Below are positions 22,636 through 30,709 of a DNA stretch of 34,104 nt, one piece after another. Numbering within the stretch: position 1 is the first letter of the stretch; the number at the start of each line of letters is the position of its first letter. The position numbers and the translations under genes are program-made. Origin of the DNA: Microgenomates group bacterium GW2011_GWF2_46_18 (GTDB taxonomy: Bacteria > Patescibacteriota > Microgenomatia > UBA1400 > UBA12108); the NCBI GenBank assembly GCA_001002415.1, contig LCMB01000011.1:1-34104 (forward strand). Direction: 5' to 3'. The notes under the pieces are model-generated. The model was not told the DNA's origin. It made no database searches and saw only the letters and a program-made list of their open reading frames with translations.

Positions 22636-23184
22636 ATGAGCCTAGAGCAGATAAAATCGATCGCAATTGCGGGAGAAGCGGGTAGCGGGAAAACGACGAT
22701 TGCACGTGAGTTGGGTAGTAAGTTGGGATGGGAGGTGTTTGGAGCGGGAGAGTTATACCGAATATGGTGTGAGCGGAATGGGATGAGCAGTTATGGGGCG
22801 GAATTAGCGGGTGACAGTGTCCACGATGGAATTGACCAAATGATGATAGAAGAAATGAAGAAGGGGAGAACGATTGAGGAAGGGAGGGTGGCGGGGTTGG
22901 TGGCAGTCGTAAATAATTTGCCGGGAGTGTTAAAGGTTTTATTGGTGTGTAGCGCGGAAGAGAGAGTTCGAAGGATATTTGCACGGGACCCTGAATTATA
23001 TAAAGATCTAGCTGAGGCGCGGTATGTTACTAATGAACGAGAAGCGAGTAATTTGCGAGTGTTTACAGATCGTTATGGGGGGAGGTCATATCTAAATCGC
23101 TTGTTGTACGACATGACAGTGGATACAAAGAGATTTAGTGTGGAAGAGACGACCAGGTTAATTATGAACAGGGTGACTAATTAG
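22636..23184 (+). CDS. Cytidylate kinase-like protein (archaeal-type Cmk family)
   Basis: 182 aa. The P-loop is IAIAGEAGSGKTTIARELG (about residues 9-27), then WEVFGAGELYRIWCERNGM, where archaeal CMP kinases have a similar AGE-hR-A block. EGRVAGLV resembles the family EGRLAG, with LLVCSAEERVRRI and a Lid-like TNEREASNLRVFTDRYGG. YDMTVDTKRFSVEET is the C-terminal VDT block. It should phosphorylate CMP or dCMP from ATP; related small kinases (AAA_33 type) are a possible alternative. The start at 22636 follows the orphan gene by 3 nt with no Shine-Dalgarno. The last 8 nt overlap glyA on the opposite strand (convergent). Confidence 0.8.
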   Translation: MSLEQIKSIAIAGEAGSGKTTIARELGSKLGWEVFGAGELYRIWCERNGMSSYGAELAGDSVHDGIDQMMIEEMKKGRTIEEGRVAGLVAVVNNLPGVLKVLLVCSAEERVRRIFARDPELYKDLAEARYVTNEREASNLRVFTDRYGGRSYLNRLLYDMTVDTKRFSVEETTRLIMNRVTN

Positions 23185-24388
23185 AGGGTGAAAGCGTAGC
23201 AATAATTTTCTTCGCAACTTCGAGCATGTCTTTTTCGGTGTAGCCGCGGGTAGTAACAGCCGGGGTGCCGAGACGGAGACCTGAGGGGTTCCAGGGTTTG
23301 CCGGTTTCCCCGGGCACGGTATTTTTGTTGGTAATGATCCCAACTTTTTCAAGAGCGAGAGCAGCGTCTTTGCCGGAAATACCTTTGTTGCGCAAATCCA
23401 GAAGGATCAGGTGTTTATCGGTGCCGCCGGAGACGACATGGAAGCCGGCCTTTTTAAGTTCAGCAGCTAGAACCTGGGCGTTTTTCACTACCTGCTGAGC
23501 ATAGGTTTTAAATTCGGGCTGCAAGGCTTCGTGGAGAGCCACGCCAATCCCGGCAATACTGTGGTTTTGGGGTCCACCCTGGAGGGCGGGAAAGACAGCA
23601 AAATCGATTTTCTCGGCAACGCTGTCACCCAAAAGTTTTTTGCTGGCGAAGATCATCGCGCCGATCGGGCCGCGAAGCGTCTTCCTTGTAGTCATAGTGA
23701 CAACATGGGCGTGGGGGAAGGGAGAAGTGTTGGCTCCACCGGCAATTAAGCCCGCCTCGTGGGCGACATCAGCCATGTAGATAGCTCCGACTGAGTCGGC
23801 AATCTCGCGCATCTTGGCATAATCGATTTCGCGAGGATAGGCGGTGCCACCACTAATTAAGATTTGGGGCTTAACCTGAGCGGCAATTTTGGCAATCTGC
23901 GCATAATCAAAAACTTCGGTCTGGGGGTCGACATTGTAGAAGTAGGTATCATAGATTTTGGAAGTGAAACTAATGGGTTTGCCATCCGGCAATTTCCAGC
24001 CGTGGGTGAGATGACCACCGTCATAGAGGGACATGGCAAGCATACGGTCGCCGGGGGATAAAAGTGCGGCATAGACGGCAAAATTGGCTATACTCCCGGT
24101 CACTGGCTGGACGTTGACATGCCAATCCTTTGAATCGAGGCCAAAAACTTGGAGGGCGCGTTGTTCCACGAGGGATTCAATTGCGTCGATGTTGCCGTTA
24201 CCTTGGTAGTAACGTTTGCCGGGCTGGCCTTCGCTGTATTTGTTCATGAGAACACTGCCGACGGCCTCTTTGACTGCTTCGCTGACAATATTTTCGCTGG
24301 GGATCATGGCTAGTTCGTCGGTTTGACGCTTCTCTTCGGCTTGGATCAGGGCATAGATCTCGGGATCGGTTTGTTGTAGTTTGGACAT
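23177..24388 (-). CDS. glyA: Serine hydroxymethyltransferase
   Basis: A PLP enzyme moving C1 from Ser to tetrahydrofolate. It gives Gly and methylene-THF, the C1 donor for dTMP synthesis. 403 aa. Conserved blocks are AMIPSENIVS, EGQPGKRYYQGN, YMADVAHEAGLIAGG, TTRKTLRGP with the PLP Lys236, and WNPSGLRLGTPAVTTRGY. Departures from the usual pattern: Arg235 replaces the near-invariant His before the Lys, and the PLP-ring loop reads QPVTGSIANFAVY instead of QPHSGxQANxAVY. It is the only long reverse-strand gene. It converges with the CMP-kinase-like gene and diverges from the HD gene. A TATAAT ends 6 nt before its ATG. Confidence 0.95.
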   Translation of the reverse strand: MSKLQQTDPEIYALIQAEEKRQTDELAMIPSENIVSEAVKEAVGSVLMNKYSEGQPGKRYYQGNGNIDAIESLVEQRALQVFGLDSKDWHVNVQPVTGSIANFAVYAALLSPGDRMLAMSLYDGGHLTHGWKLPDGKPISFTSKIYDTYFYNVDPQTEVFDYAQIAKIAAQVKPQILISGGTAYPREIDYAKMREIADSVGAIYMADVAHEAGLIAGGANTSPFPHAHVVTMTTRKTLRGPIGAMIFASKKLLGDSVAEKIDFAVFPALQGGPQNHSIAGIGVALHEALQPEFKTYAQQVVKNAQVLAAELKKAGFHVVSGGTDKHLILLDLRNKGISGKDAALALEKVGIITNKNTVPGETGKPWNPSGLRLGTPAVTTRGYTEKDMLEVAKKIIATLSPSN

Positions 24389-24394
24389 GGGTAC

Positions 24395-24400
24395 ATTATA
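24395..24400 (-). promoter_or_regulatory. -10 TATAAT of glyA, leaderless
   Basis: On the minus strand TATAAT is followed by GTACCC and then the glyA ATG, again a 6-nt spacing. No Shine-Dalgarno is present. Confidence 0.65.
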
Positions 24401-24420
24401 GCTTATGGTTTACTGGCAGT

Positions 24421-24437
24421 CGCACGAAATTTGTGCG
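24421..24437. promoter_or_regulatory. Palindrome in the glyA/HD-gene divergent promoter region
   Basis: CGCACGAAATTTGTGCG: perfect 5-bp outer arms and an A/T-rich centre with one mismatched pair. It lies about 20 nt upstream of the glyA -10 (over its -35 area) and about 33 nt before the -10 of the HD gene, so one dimeric regulator could act on both. Alternatively it is a small hairpin. Confidence 0.5.
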
Positions 24438-24469
24438 CCTACCATAAATACACTGTTTGGTGTGTCCTG

Positions 24470-24475
24470 TAGAAT
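24470..24475 (+). promoter_or_regulatory. -10-like TAGAAT for the HD-domain gene
   Basis: TAGAAT ends 6 nt before the GTG at 24482. The intervening GAGGGG could also act as a Shine-Dalgarno, but it touches the start codon. Confidence 0.45.
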
Positions 24476-24481
24476 GAGGGG

Positions 24482-25567
24482 GTGATAAATCAGTCGGTAC
24501 CCAAATGGAATATAGATATTCACTCTCCCTTTCTTGGTAGTGACGAGATGAGAAGGGCAGACGGAGTGGGTTTGTGGGAGTACTTTCATTCGGCGGGGAT
24601 CGAGTACCAAAAGGACGATTTCCCGTTTTTGACTAATCATCGCGTGCCGAAGGTAAAACAATTGTTTGATTTTGGGGAATACTTACATTTGTCAGGCAAA
24701 GGGGAGTCACTGGCGTATTTGTATCGGGGGCTAGGGAAAACGTGGAATTATGTGGGTCCCGTGCTTGACCTGGAGTTGCCACACGGATTTAATGATCATA
24801 CCGATAGGCATACTCTGTGGGTGACGGGAACGGCCATCGAACTATTAGCTAGAGCGGGGAAGAGCTATGGGAACAAAGGAGGATGGTACGAGAGTAAAAG
24901 TGAGAACTTATTAACTTTGGTCGGGATGACCCATGATTTGGGGAATTTGTGCGATCGAAAAGAGCATTCCATGTACTCGGCTTGGCTACTTACGCGGCTA
25001 TTTGCTAATACAAAATTGCACGAAGCGGAATGGAGAGCTGTTTTGTACACAATTCTCTTTCACGAAGAGCCAATGCTAGCGGATTTAGGGGTAAACTTGG
25101 GGGCAGGGATACCGTTGCAGTGGGCACTGGTTGCAGCAGATAAGATGCATGTCGGACGGGATAGGATTGGGGATCGCTCGTATGCGAGCGGGATTGCTAA
25201 CAATGCTTTGGAAGAAGATGTCCATATCTTACTCAATGCGCTAATCGTGCGAAGCTCCTGGGCGATGGCGCCAAAGGCTCTAGAGTGGCAGTTGGATTTT
25301 GAGGTTGAACAGTTGGAAGAGAAATTCGGTAGTTTTACGAAGGGGGACGGGAAGATTTGGGTGCCGGAGAGTTTTCATGCAGAGTATAAACAAGGCAGTA
25401 GTTATCGGGAGATTTTTACCAAGATGTTTCTGGAGATTTATGAAGCCAGAATGCGGATGGCGGCGATGAGTATTTTCCTGCTTTTCCCCCAAGTGGAGCG
25501 GTTTGTGGTCAAGCTGATAGATCGCAAGTATGCCGAGAGTGAGGTAATTTGCCAGGTAGTTAAATAA
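24482..25567 (+). CDS. HD-domain phosphohydrolase-like protein
   Basis: 361 aa, mostly helical. The HD metal-site order is visible: His in DHTDRHTLWVTG, His-Asp in LVGMTHDLGNL, His in KEHSMYSAWLL and FHEEP, and a late Asp in LVAADKMHVGRD. The family covers dNTPases, 5'-nucleotidases and cyclic-nucleotide phosphodiesterases; which one applies is not shown. The C-terminal 120 residues (from about 245) are helical and unassigned. GTG 24482 is the first start and is placed 6 nt after TAGAAT. The location next to glyA and folD, inside the nucleotide block, makes a nucleotide substrate reasonable (inference). Confidence 0.72.
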   Translation: MINQSVPKWNIDIHSPFLGSDEMRRADGVGLWEYFHSAGIEYQKDDFPFLTNHRVPKVKQLFDFGEYLHLSGKGESLAYLYRGLGKTWNYVGPVLDLELPHGFNDHTDRHTLWVTGTAIELLARAGKSYGNKGGWYESKSENLLTLVGMTHDLGNLCDRKEHSMYSAWLLTRLFANTKLHEAEWRAVLYTILFHEEPMLADLGVNLGAGIPLQWALVAADKMHVGRDRIGDRSYASGIANNALEEDVHILLNALIVRSSWAMAPKALEWQLDFEVEQLEEKFGSFTKGDGKIWVPESFHAEYKQGSSYREIFTKMFLEIYEARMRMAAMSIFLLFPQVERFVVKLIDRKYAESEVICQVVK

Positions 25568-25573
25568 ACACGG

Positions 25574-25579
25574 TATAAT
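25574..25579 (+). promoter_or_regulatory. -10 TATAAT for folD
   Basis: A perfect TATAAT with TTGCCA 19 nt upstream (25549-25554). The ATG at 25588 is 8 nt downstream, so the mRNA should be leaderless or nearly so. Confidence 0.55.
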
Positions 25580-25587
25580 CCGTAGGT

Positions 25588-26388
25588 ATGTTATTTGATG
25601 GTAAAAGATTTGCAGTTGAGATAGAGGAGCAGATTCGGCAAAGAGTTTCTGAGATGGAGACAAAACCCAAAATCGTGAGTGTGTTGGTGGGGAGTGACCC
25701 GGCAAGCGAGCTATATACGCGGCTCAAAAGTGAGGCGGCCAAACGGGTAGGAGTGGAGTTTGAGGTGGTAAGGTTGGACACAGGAATTGGGAAAGAGGAA
25801 TTAGAAAAGAGGGTACGAGAAATTGGAGAATACACGGAGGTAACGGGTCTAATGGTACAACTACCGATTCCAGGTTTAAAGGAAAACGAAGTACGGGAAG
25901 TATTGGCGGCTATCCCCCTGACCAAAGATGTAGATGGACTGCGGAGTGAAGAATCGGGGATTATGCCGGCCACGGTGAGAGCAATTATTAGCATCATGGA
26001 GAGTGTGGCGGATGACCGACTGTGGCAAAGGGAAATTGTGGTGGTGGGGGGGACGGGAGCGGTGGGAAAATCATTGATCGCCTGGTTAAGCAAGAAACAT
26101 GAAGTAACAGCAGTGGCAGTGAACAGCCAGACCAAGGATTTGGCGGGTGATCTGGCACAGGCTGATACAGTGATTAGCTGTGTGGGGAAACCTGGGCTAA
26201 TTACGGGGGAGATGGTACGATCAGGGATTGTGGCGATAGATGTAGGGGCGCCACAGGGAGATATGACCAAAGAAGTGTATGCGAAAGCGAGGGTGGCGGT
26301 GCCGGTACCAAATGGGGTAGGGCCTGTTACAATAGCTTGTTTGATGGAGAATCTAGGGGATATTTATGTCAGAAAAAGTAAGATATGA
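25588..26388 (+). CDS. folD: Methylenetetrahydrofolate dehydrogenase/cyclohydrolase
   Basis: A bifunctional enzyme interconverting methylene-, methenyl- and formyl-THF. 266 aa, about 20 residues shorter than most. Family blocks: SELYTRLKSEAAKRVGV with the catalytic Lys47, GLMVQLPIPG, KDVDGLRSEESG, PATVRAI (usually PCTPxG), VVGGTGAVGKSL for the dinucleotide, and NGVGPVTIACLMEN at the end. The pyridine-nucleotide loop GGTGAVGKS differs from the common GRSxxVGxP, so coenzyme preference is open. It works with GlyA upstream to supply C1 units for purines, formyl-Met and dTMP. The last 23 nt overlap the small gene at 26366. Confidence 0.93.
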   Translation: MLFDGKRFAVEIEEQIRQRVSEMETKPKIVSVLVGSDPASELYTRLKSEAAKRVGVEFEVVRLDTGIGKEELEKRVREIGEYTEVTGLMVQLPIPGLKENEVREVLAAIPLTKDVDGLRSEESGIMPATVRAIISIMESVADDRLWQREIVVVGGTGAVGKSLIAWLSKKHEVTAVAVNSQTKDLAGDLAQADTVISCVGKPGLITGEMVRSGIVAIDVGAPQGDMTKEVYAKARVAVPVPNGVGPVTIACLMENLGDIYVRKSKI

Positions 26389-26557
26389 TTGGACGCCATT
26401 GCCGCCTGACGCAATCCAAATTATTCCTGGTTGGATGAGAAGAGCGATTGAGTCAAGGGGGGTATCTCCAGGAACACCCGAGTATGATCAGTTAATTGAA
26501 GAACTTTTAAAACCACCAGAGCTTGGTGAGCGGGAGAAGTTTGAGCCCCATGAATAG
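26366..26557 (+). CDS. Small protein of 63 aa, unknown function
   Basis: It starts MSEKVRYDWTPLPPDA, continues with IIPGWMRRAIESRG and ends with an acidic helix (EYDQLIEELLKPPEL). The composition is protein-like, with a Pro-rich first third and charged helices. It has no Cys, signal peptide or membrane segment. ATG 26366 has GGGGA about 5 nt upstream and overlaps the folD end by 23 nt, so it would be translationally coupled to folD. I do not recognise it. Confidence 0.6.
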   Translation: MSEKVRYDWTPLPPDAIQIIPGWMRRAIESRGVSPGTPEYDQLIEELLKPPELGEREKFEPHE

Positions 26558-26566
26558 GGTTTGTGA

Positions 26567-26645
26567 TATAATTCCAGAGTTACAAAATTTACATCTAGGG
26601 GAGACCTCCTGATTTCAGGCCCCTGGAGAAGTTTAAGGAGGCAAA
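26567..26645 (+). promoter_or_regulatory. rpsB promoter and structured leader with possible Shine-Dalgarno sequestration
   Basis: An extended -10 (TGATATAAT, hexamer 26567-26572) is followed by a leader of about 66 nt, in contrast to the leaderless neighbours. CTAGGGG (26595-26601) pairs with CCCCTGG (26620-26626). Inside, CCTG (26608-26611) pairs with CAGG (26616-26619), with a 6-nt 5' bulge. The segment ACCTCCT (26604-26610) is complementary to the AAGGAGG (26635-26641) of rpsB, so the inner helix and Shine-Dalgarno pairing exclude each other. A control element for rpsB-tsf is likely; the ligand (S2 protein, ribosome or a metabolite) is unknown. Confidence 0.6.
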
Positions 26646-27332
26646 GTGAGTGAATCAACCAATCTTCCTGAGTTAAAGGACATGTTAGAAACCGGAATGC
26701 ATTTTGGGCATTCGGTGAAGAGACGTAACCCACGAATGGATAAATATGTGTATGCCATCAAAAATGGAGTACAGATTTTTGACTTGGTGAAAACCAGAGA
26801 GAAGTTGGGAGAGGCTTGTGAGTATTTGACCGAAGCAATTGCTAAGGGTGGGCAGATTTTGCTGGTTGGAACCAAAGGCCAGGCTGCACCGACCATTAAA
26901 GCCGAGGCTGAGCGATTGGGGGTTCCTTACATCGCCAACCGGTGGGTGGGTGGCTTGTTTACCAACTGGGAACAAATCAAAAATCGAATTGCTGATTACA
27001 AGAAATACACCAAAAAAGAGCAAGTGATTTTGAAACGGGAGATGGATAGACTGGAACGGATGTATGGGGGAGTAGTACTGCTCACCAAACTGCCTGACTT
27101 GGTCTTTATCGTGGATCCGATCCGCGAGAATACTGCGATGGCAGAGTCAATTGCCAAGGAAATCCCAATTGTCGCAATTTGCGATACCAACTGTGATCCG
27201 ACTTTTATTACCAAAGTAATTCCTGCCAATGACGATGCTTTGAAAGCTGTGGTCATGCTCCTTGAATCAGTGTCAAAAGCCATCGAAAAAGGACTCAAGT
27301 TGGCCAAGGACCAAGCAAAGGGGAAAGTATGA
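26646..27332 (+). CDS. rpsB: Ribosomal protein S2
   Basis: A small-subunit ribosomal protein, 228 aa. Family blocks: [27 protein letters not shown] at the N-terminus, [51 protein letters not shown], and [25 protein letters not shown]. The start is GTG 26646 with AAGGAGG 4 nt upstream, a strong but close Shine-Dalgarno. It is preceded by a long structured leader. The stop overlaps the tsf ATG (ATGA), the classical rpsB-tsf operon with coupled translation. Confidence 0.97.
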   Translation: MSESTNLPELKDMLETGMHFGHSVKRRNPRMDKYVYAIKNGVQIFDLVKTREKLGEACEYLTEAIAKGGQILLVGTKGQAAPTIKAEAERLGVPYIANRWVGGLFTNWEQIKNRIADYKKYTKKEQVILKREMDRLERMYGGVVLLTKLPDLVFIVDPIRENTAMAESIAKEIPIVAICDTNCDPTFITKVIPANDDALKAVVMLLESVSKAIEKGLKLAKDQAKGKV

Positions 27333-27775
27333 AAATTACCATGGAACAAATCAAAGAGCTACGTGAGGAGACCGGAGCGGGAGTGATGGAGGTGAGAAAA
27401 GCCTTGACGGAGAGTAAGGGAGATGTCCAAAAGGCCAAGAAATTGATTGCAGCGCAAGGACTCGCTAAAGCAGAGAAGAAAGCTGATCGAGAGACGGGAG
27501 CTAGTCATGTGTTTGCCTACGTGCATTTCAATGGGAAAGTGGGAGCGTTGGTAAAACTAGCTTGTGAAACGGATTTTGTTGCCAAAACAGAGGATTTCCA
27601 GAAACTCGGGAAGGAACTAGCGATGCAGGTGGCTTCGATGAAGCCGGCGAGCGTGGAAGAGTTATTGAAACAGGATTATCTGAGAGATCCGAGTAAGACA
27701 GTCGAAGTGTTGGTAAAGGGAGTCAGTGGGAAAACGGGAGAAAATGTAAGGGTTCTGGCGATTACCTGTTTGTAG
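27329..27775 (+). CDS. tsf: Elongation factor Ts, short form
   Basis: The nucleotide-exchange factor of EF-Tu. 148 aa, far shorter than the E. coli protein (about 280). It has the N-terminal UBA-like domain ([22 protein letters not shown]), the linker helix ending [10 protein letters not shown] and one core subdomain with [26 protein letters not shown], where TDFV contacts EF-Tu. The second core subdomain is absent, as in other compact bacterial and organellar versions. It ends [23 protein letters not shown]-like (VRVLAITCL). The gene ends 15 nt before rseP. Confidence 0.94.
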   Translation: MKITMEQIKELREETGAGVMEVRKALTESKGDVQKAKKLIAAQGLAKAEKKADRETGASHVFAYVHFNGKVGALVKLACETDFVAKTEDFQKLGKELAMQVASMKPASVEELLKQDYLRDPSKTVEVLVKGVSGKTGENVRVLAITCL

Positions 27776-27777
27776 GG

Positions 27778-27783
27778 TATAAT
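27778..27783 (+). promoter_or_regulatory. -10 TATAAT for rseP, leaderless
   Basis: A perfect TATAAT partly overlaps the region just after the tsf stop and ends 7 nt before the GTG at 27791. No Shine-Dalgarno. Confidence 0.55.
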
Positions 27784-27790
27784 CGGAGCG

Positions 27791-28867
27791 GTGACGACGA
27801 TTCTAGTTTTATCACTTCTGGTTTTATTGCATGAATTGGGACACTTTTTGGTAGCAAAGTTGTTTGGGATTAAGGTGGAGGAGTTTGGGATTGGGTTGCC
27901 GCCGAAAGCAGTTAAATTGGGAATGTGGGGAGAGACGGAGTTTAGTTTAAACTGGCTGCCAATTGGAGGATTTGTACGTTTGGCTGGGGAAGAAGAGGAT
28001 CCTAGTTTGTGGGAGAAGATTAATCCAATGCTTAGGAAGAAACTGTTTTTTGCCAAGCCGGCCTGGCAAAGAGCCTTGGTAACCGTTGCGGGAGTAGCTA
28101 TGAATTTGGTGCTAGGGATCTTGGCATTTAGTGTGGTGTATACCCGCTTAGGTGTACCCAAAGAGGTGGGTCAGCAGGTCATGGTTTCACAGGTGATTGC
28201 TGGATCTCCAGCCGAAGCGGCGGGAGTAACTGTCGGAGTGGTAGTTGTGAGAGTTAAAGGAGAACAAATTGATGACGCGGATAAGTTTGTGGAGATGATC
28301 AAACAGAACAAGGGTCAGATGATTAGTCTTTACCTATCAACGGTAGACGCAAATGGGCAGCGGAGCGCAAGTGAAACAGTGGTGAATGTGATCCCACGGG
28401 AGAACCCACCAGAGGGAGAGGGATCTTTGGGAGTGGGAGTTGTGGATGTGCCAATTATTGTCTACGAACAGAAGGCTTGGTACAGTGCCCCTTTTTATGG
28501 AGCTAATGAGGGGATGAAGGAAGCGTGGGGATGGACTAAAGAATTTGGGCGAATATTGGCTCACCCGGTTGAGCTAGTCAAAAATGTATCGGGACCGGTC
28601 AAGGTAGTGCAGATTGGACAGCAAGCGGCTGATCAAGGGTGGATTGTGCTTGTTAGATTTGCGGGAATAATTTCACTAAATTTGGCGATCTTTAATTTGT
28701 TGCCGATCCCGGCCTTAGATGGGGGCAGATTATTGTTAATCGGATTGGAAAAAGTTGTGGGAAGAAAACGCATTGCGAGAGTCGAAAAATATGTCAACGC
28801 AGTCGGAATGGCCTTACTTATTTTGTTATTAATTACCGTGACTATCAAGGATATCTTTTGGGGATGA
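27791..28867 (+). CDS. rseP: Site-2 (M50) intramembrane metalloprotease
   Basis: A zinc protease that cuts within the membrane, often in envelope-stress or signal-peptide-remnant processing. 358 aa. HELGH zinc motif at residues 14-18 in the first helix, a PIGGFVRLAGEEED block, a second helix near 95-112 (VAGVAMNLVLGILAF), one PDZ domain (about 120-205, with AGSPAEAAGVTVGVVV), the third zinc ligand in NLLPIPALDGGR near 300-310, and a last helix at 335-352. GTG 27791 is required because the HELGH helix begins almost at once. The stop overlaps the yvcK ATG by 4 nt. Confidence 0.94.
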   Translation: MTTILVLSLLVLLHELGHFLVAKLFGIKVEEFGIGLPPKAVKLGMWGETEFSLNWLPIGGFVRLAGEEEDPSLWEKINPMLRKKLFFAKPAWQRALVTVAGVAMNLVLGILAFSVVYTRLGVPKEVGQQVMVSQVIAGSPAEAAGVTVGVVVVRVKGEQIDDADKFVEMIKQNKGQMISLYLSTVDANGQRSASETVVNVIPRENPPEGEGSLGVGVVDVPIIVYEQKAWYSAPFYGANEGMKEAWGWTKEFGRILAHPVELVKNVSGPVKVVQIGQQAADQGWIVLVRFAGIISLNLAIFNLLPIPALDGGRLLLIGLEKVVGRKRIARVEKYVNAVGMALLILLLITVTIKDIFWG

Positions 28868-29868
28868 AGAAAAAAATTGTGGTGATTGGGGGGGGAACGG
28901 GAACATATACAGTGCTTAGGGGCTTGAAAAAATACAATGATTTAGAGATTTCAGCGATTGTGACGATGGCGGATGATGGCGGGAGTAACAAAGTTTTGCG
29001 GGATGAATTTGGCTTGCTGCCGACGTCGGGAGTGAGACAGTGTATGGTAGCGCTTTCGGCGAATGAGGGAATTTTGCGAAAATTATTTTCGTATCGATAT
29101 TATCAGGGAGTAGGAATTAGCGGAATGACGTTTGGGAATTTATTTATGGCGGCGGTGTCAGATGTGTTGGGCGACCAGCGAGGGGCCATCAAGGAAACGG
29201 CGAAATTGTTGGATGTAAGAGGGAAGATTTTGCCGATTTCGTACGATAAAGTGTCACTTTTGGCGACATACACCGATGGAACAGAAATACTGGGAGAACA
29301 CTTGATTGATTTGGGGCAGGGGAAAGTGGGGAAGCAGAGGATCAAACACTTTCGGACGATCCCCAAAACGAGAATTGATAGCGAAGCTAAGCGAGCAATC
29401 GCCGAGGCGGATATGATAGTGTTAGGGCCCGGTGATTTGTATACCAACACGATGGCTAATTTGGTAGTGACGGGGACAGTCGAAGCAATTGTTAAAAGTC
29501 AAGCTAGGGTGGTATTTGTGATGAATGTGATGACCAAAAAAGGGGAGAGTTACGGGTATGGGGCTCAAGATTTTTTGATTGATTTGGGGAAATATTTGCC
29601 GCTGTCACGAGTTAACTATGTAGTAGTCAATACGGATCAGACGATTGAGAAGGCGGTAGCTAAAGCATACGCTAGGGAAGAAGCAGATTGGGTTAAGGAT
29701 AATTTGGATGAAGTGGCCAAAACTAATGATTCCTGGCAGGTAATCAGAGGAAGATTGCTAGCTAAGGGGAGGGTAGAAAAAGAGAAGGGGGATAAATTGG
29801 CACGAAGCATGGTCAGACACGATCCGGATAAATTGGCCAAGATTTTGGTAGAATTACTCTATGTCTAA
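28864..29868 (+). CDS. yvcK: YvcK/CofD-like protein (gluconeogenesis factor family)
   Basis: 334 aa. The N-terminal GGGTGTYTVLRGLKKY binds a nucleotide, followed by MADDGGSNKVLRDEFGLLPTSGVRQC, then FGNLFMAAVSDVLG, AEADMIVLGPGDLYTNTMANLVV and FVMNVMTKKGES. This is the full signature of the YvcK family. In Bacillus and Mycobacterium these bind UDP-sugars and link cell-wall synthesis to carbon source; that is family knowledge, not shown here. ATG 28864 overlaps the rseP stop (ATGA). The gene ends with an 8-nt overlap with the DHH gene. Confidence 0.92.
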   Translation: MKKKIVVIGGGTGTYTVLRGLKKYNDLEISAIVTMADDGGSNKVLRDEFGLLPTSGVRQCMVALSANEGILRKLFSYRYYQGVGISGMTFGNLFMAAVSDVLGDQRGAIKETAKLLDVRGKILPISYDKVSLLATYTDGTEILGEHLIDLGQGKVGKQRIKHFRTIPKTRIDSEAKRAIAEADMIVLGPGDLYTNTMANLVVTGTVEAIVKSQARVVFVMNVMTKKGESYGYGAQDFLIDLGKYLPLSRVNYVVVNTDQTIEKAVAKAYAREEADWVKDNLDEVAKTNDSWQVIRGRLLAKGRVEKEKGDKLARSMVRHDPDKLAKILVELLYV

Positions 29869-30703
29869 GATTATTGTGATGCACCGGAATCCGGATTTGG
29901 ACGCTATGATGGCGGGATGGTTGCTGATCCGGTTTGACCCTGCCCATTATGGAGATGCGGAGCTTACATTTATCCCTGCGGGCTCCACTTACAAAAATGT
30001 AGCCGTAGATACTGACCCACATGTAACTCATGTTGACGTGGGGTTTGGCAAGTTTGATCATCATCAGCCGGGAGCCAAAAAAACCTGTGCCAGCAAGTTG
30101 GTGTGGGAAGAGTTAGTGTCGCAAGGACTGATTAGCCCAAGTGATACTGGGGTTTCTGCGATGGTTGCGCACGCATACCAAATTGATCATTTTGATGACT
30201 GTTTTTGGCAAGAGGCAACTGAACCTCGATTTGCCTTTACCTTGGCAGAAATAATTCCCTCCCTGCACCGATTACAGACTCTGGATAATGCGGCGGTAGC
30301 GAGAGCTGGATTCTTATACTTGGACGGAGTTTATCAAAGACTGAAGGATTGGGAGAAGGGGAAGCAGGCGATTGCTATGGGGAGCGAGTTTGAGAGTTTG
30401 TGGGGGAAGGGAATTGTGGTAGTAACCGGAGCCGATGACGTCTCTAAGGTGGCTCAGCGGGCTGGATACGATATCGTGGTGGTACACGACCCTGAAAAGG
30501 GCTATTTAAAGATTAAATTAAAACCGGATGTAAAGCTTAATTTGGACCGATTGTATGTTAAAATAACAACGCGCGAGTCCAAAAAAAGATGGTTTTACCA
30601 CAATTCGGGACTGATGCTATTTTCGGGATCCGATAAGGGTTCCGCAAAAGAAAAAACTGAACTGACTCCAGCAGATATACTGGAAATGATAAGGGGGTGT
30701 TGA
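29861..30703 (+). CDS. DHH-type phosphoesterase-like protein
   Basis: 280 aa. Metal-site patterns: HRNPDLDAMMAGWLL at the start (His, Asp-x-Asp) and HVDVGFGKFDHHQPGAK near residues 50-65 with Asp and the DHHQ triad, as in DHH-family nucleases and phosphatases. The middle is helical (WQEATEPRFAFTLAEIIPSL), and the C-terminal third has two beta-rich blocks including VVVTGADDVSKVAQRAGYDIVVVHD. Substrate unknown; short RNA, cyclic dinucleotides or polyphosphate are family options. The start ATG 29861 overlaps yvcK by 8 nt. rpsU follows 6 nt later. Confidence 0.7.
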   Translation: MSKIIVMHRNPDLDAMMAGWLLIRFDPAHYGDAELTFIPAGSTYKNVAVDTDPHVTHVDVGFGKFDHHQPGAKKTCASKLVWEELVSQGLISPSDTGVSAMVAHAYQIDHFDDCFWQEATEPRFAFTLAEIIPSLHRLQTLDNAAVARAGFLYLDGVYQRLKDWEKGKQAIAMGSEFESLWGKGIVVVTGADDVSKVAQRAGYDIVVVHDPEKGYLKIKLKPDVKLNLDRLYVKITTRESKKRWFYHNSGLMLFSGSDKGSAKEKTELTPADILEMIRGC

Positions 30704-30709
30704 TAATTA

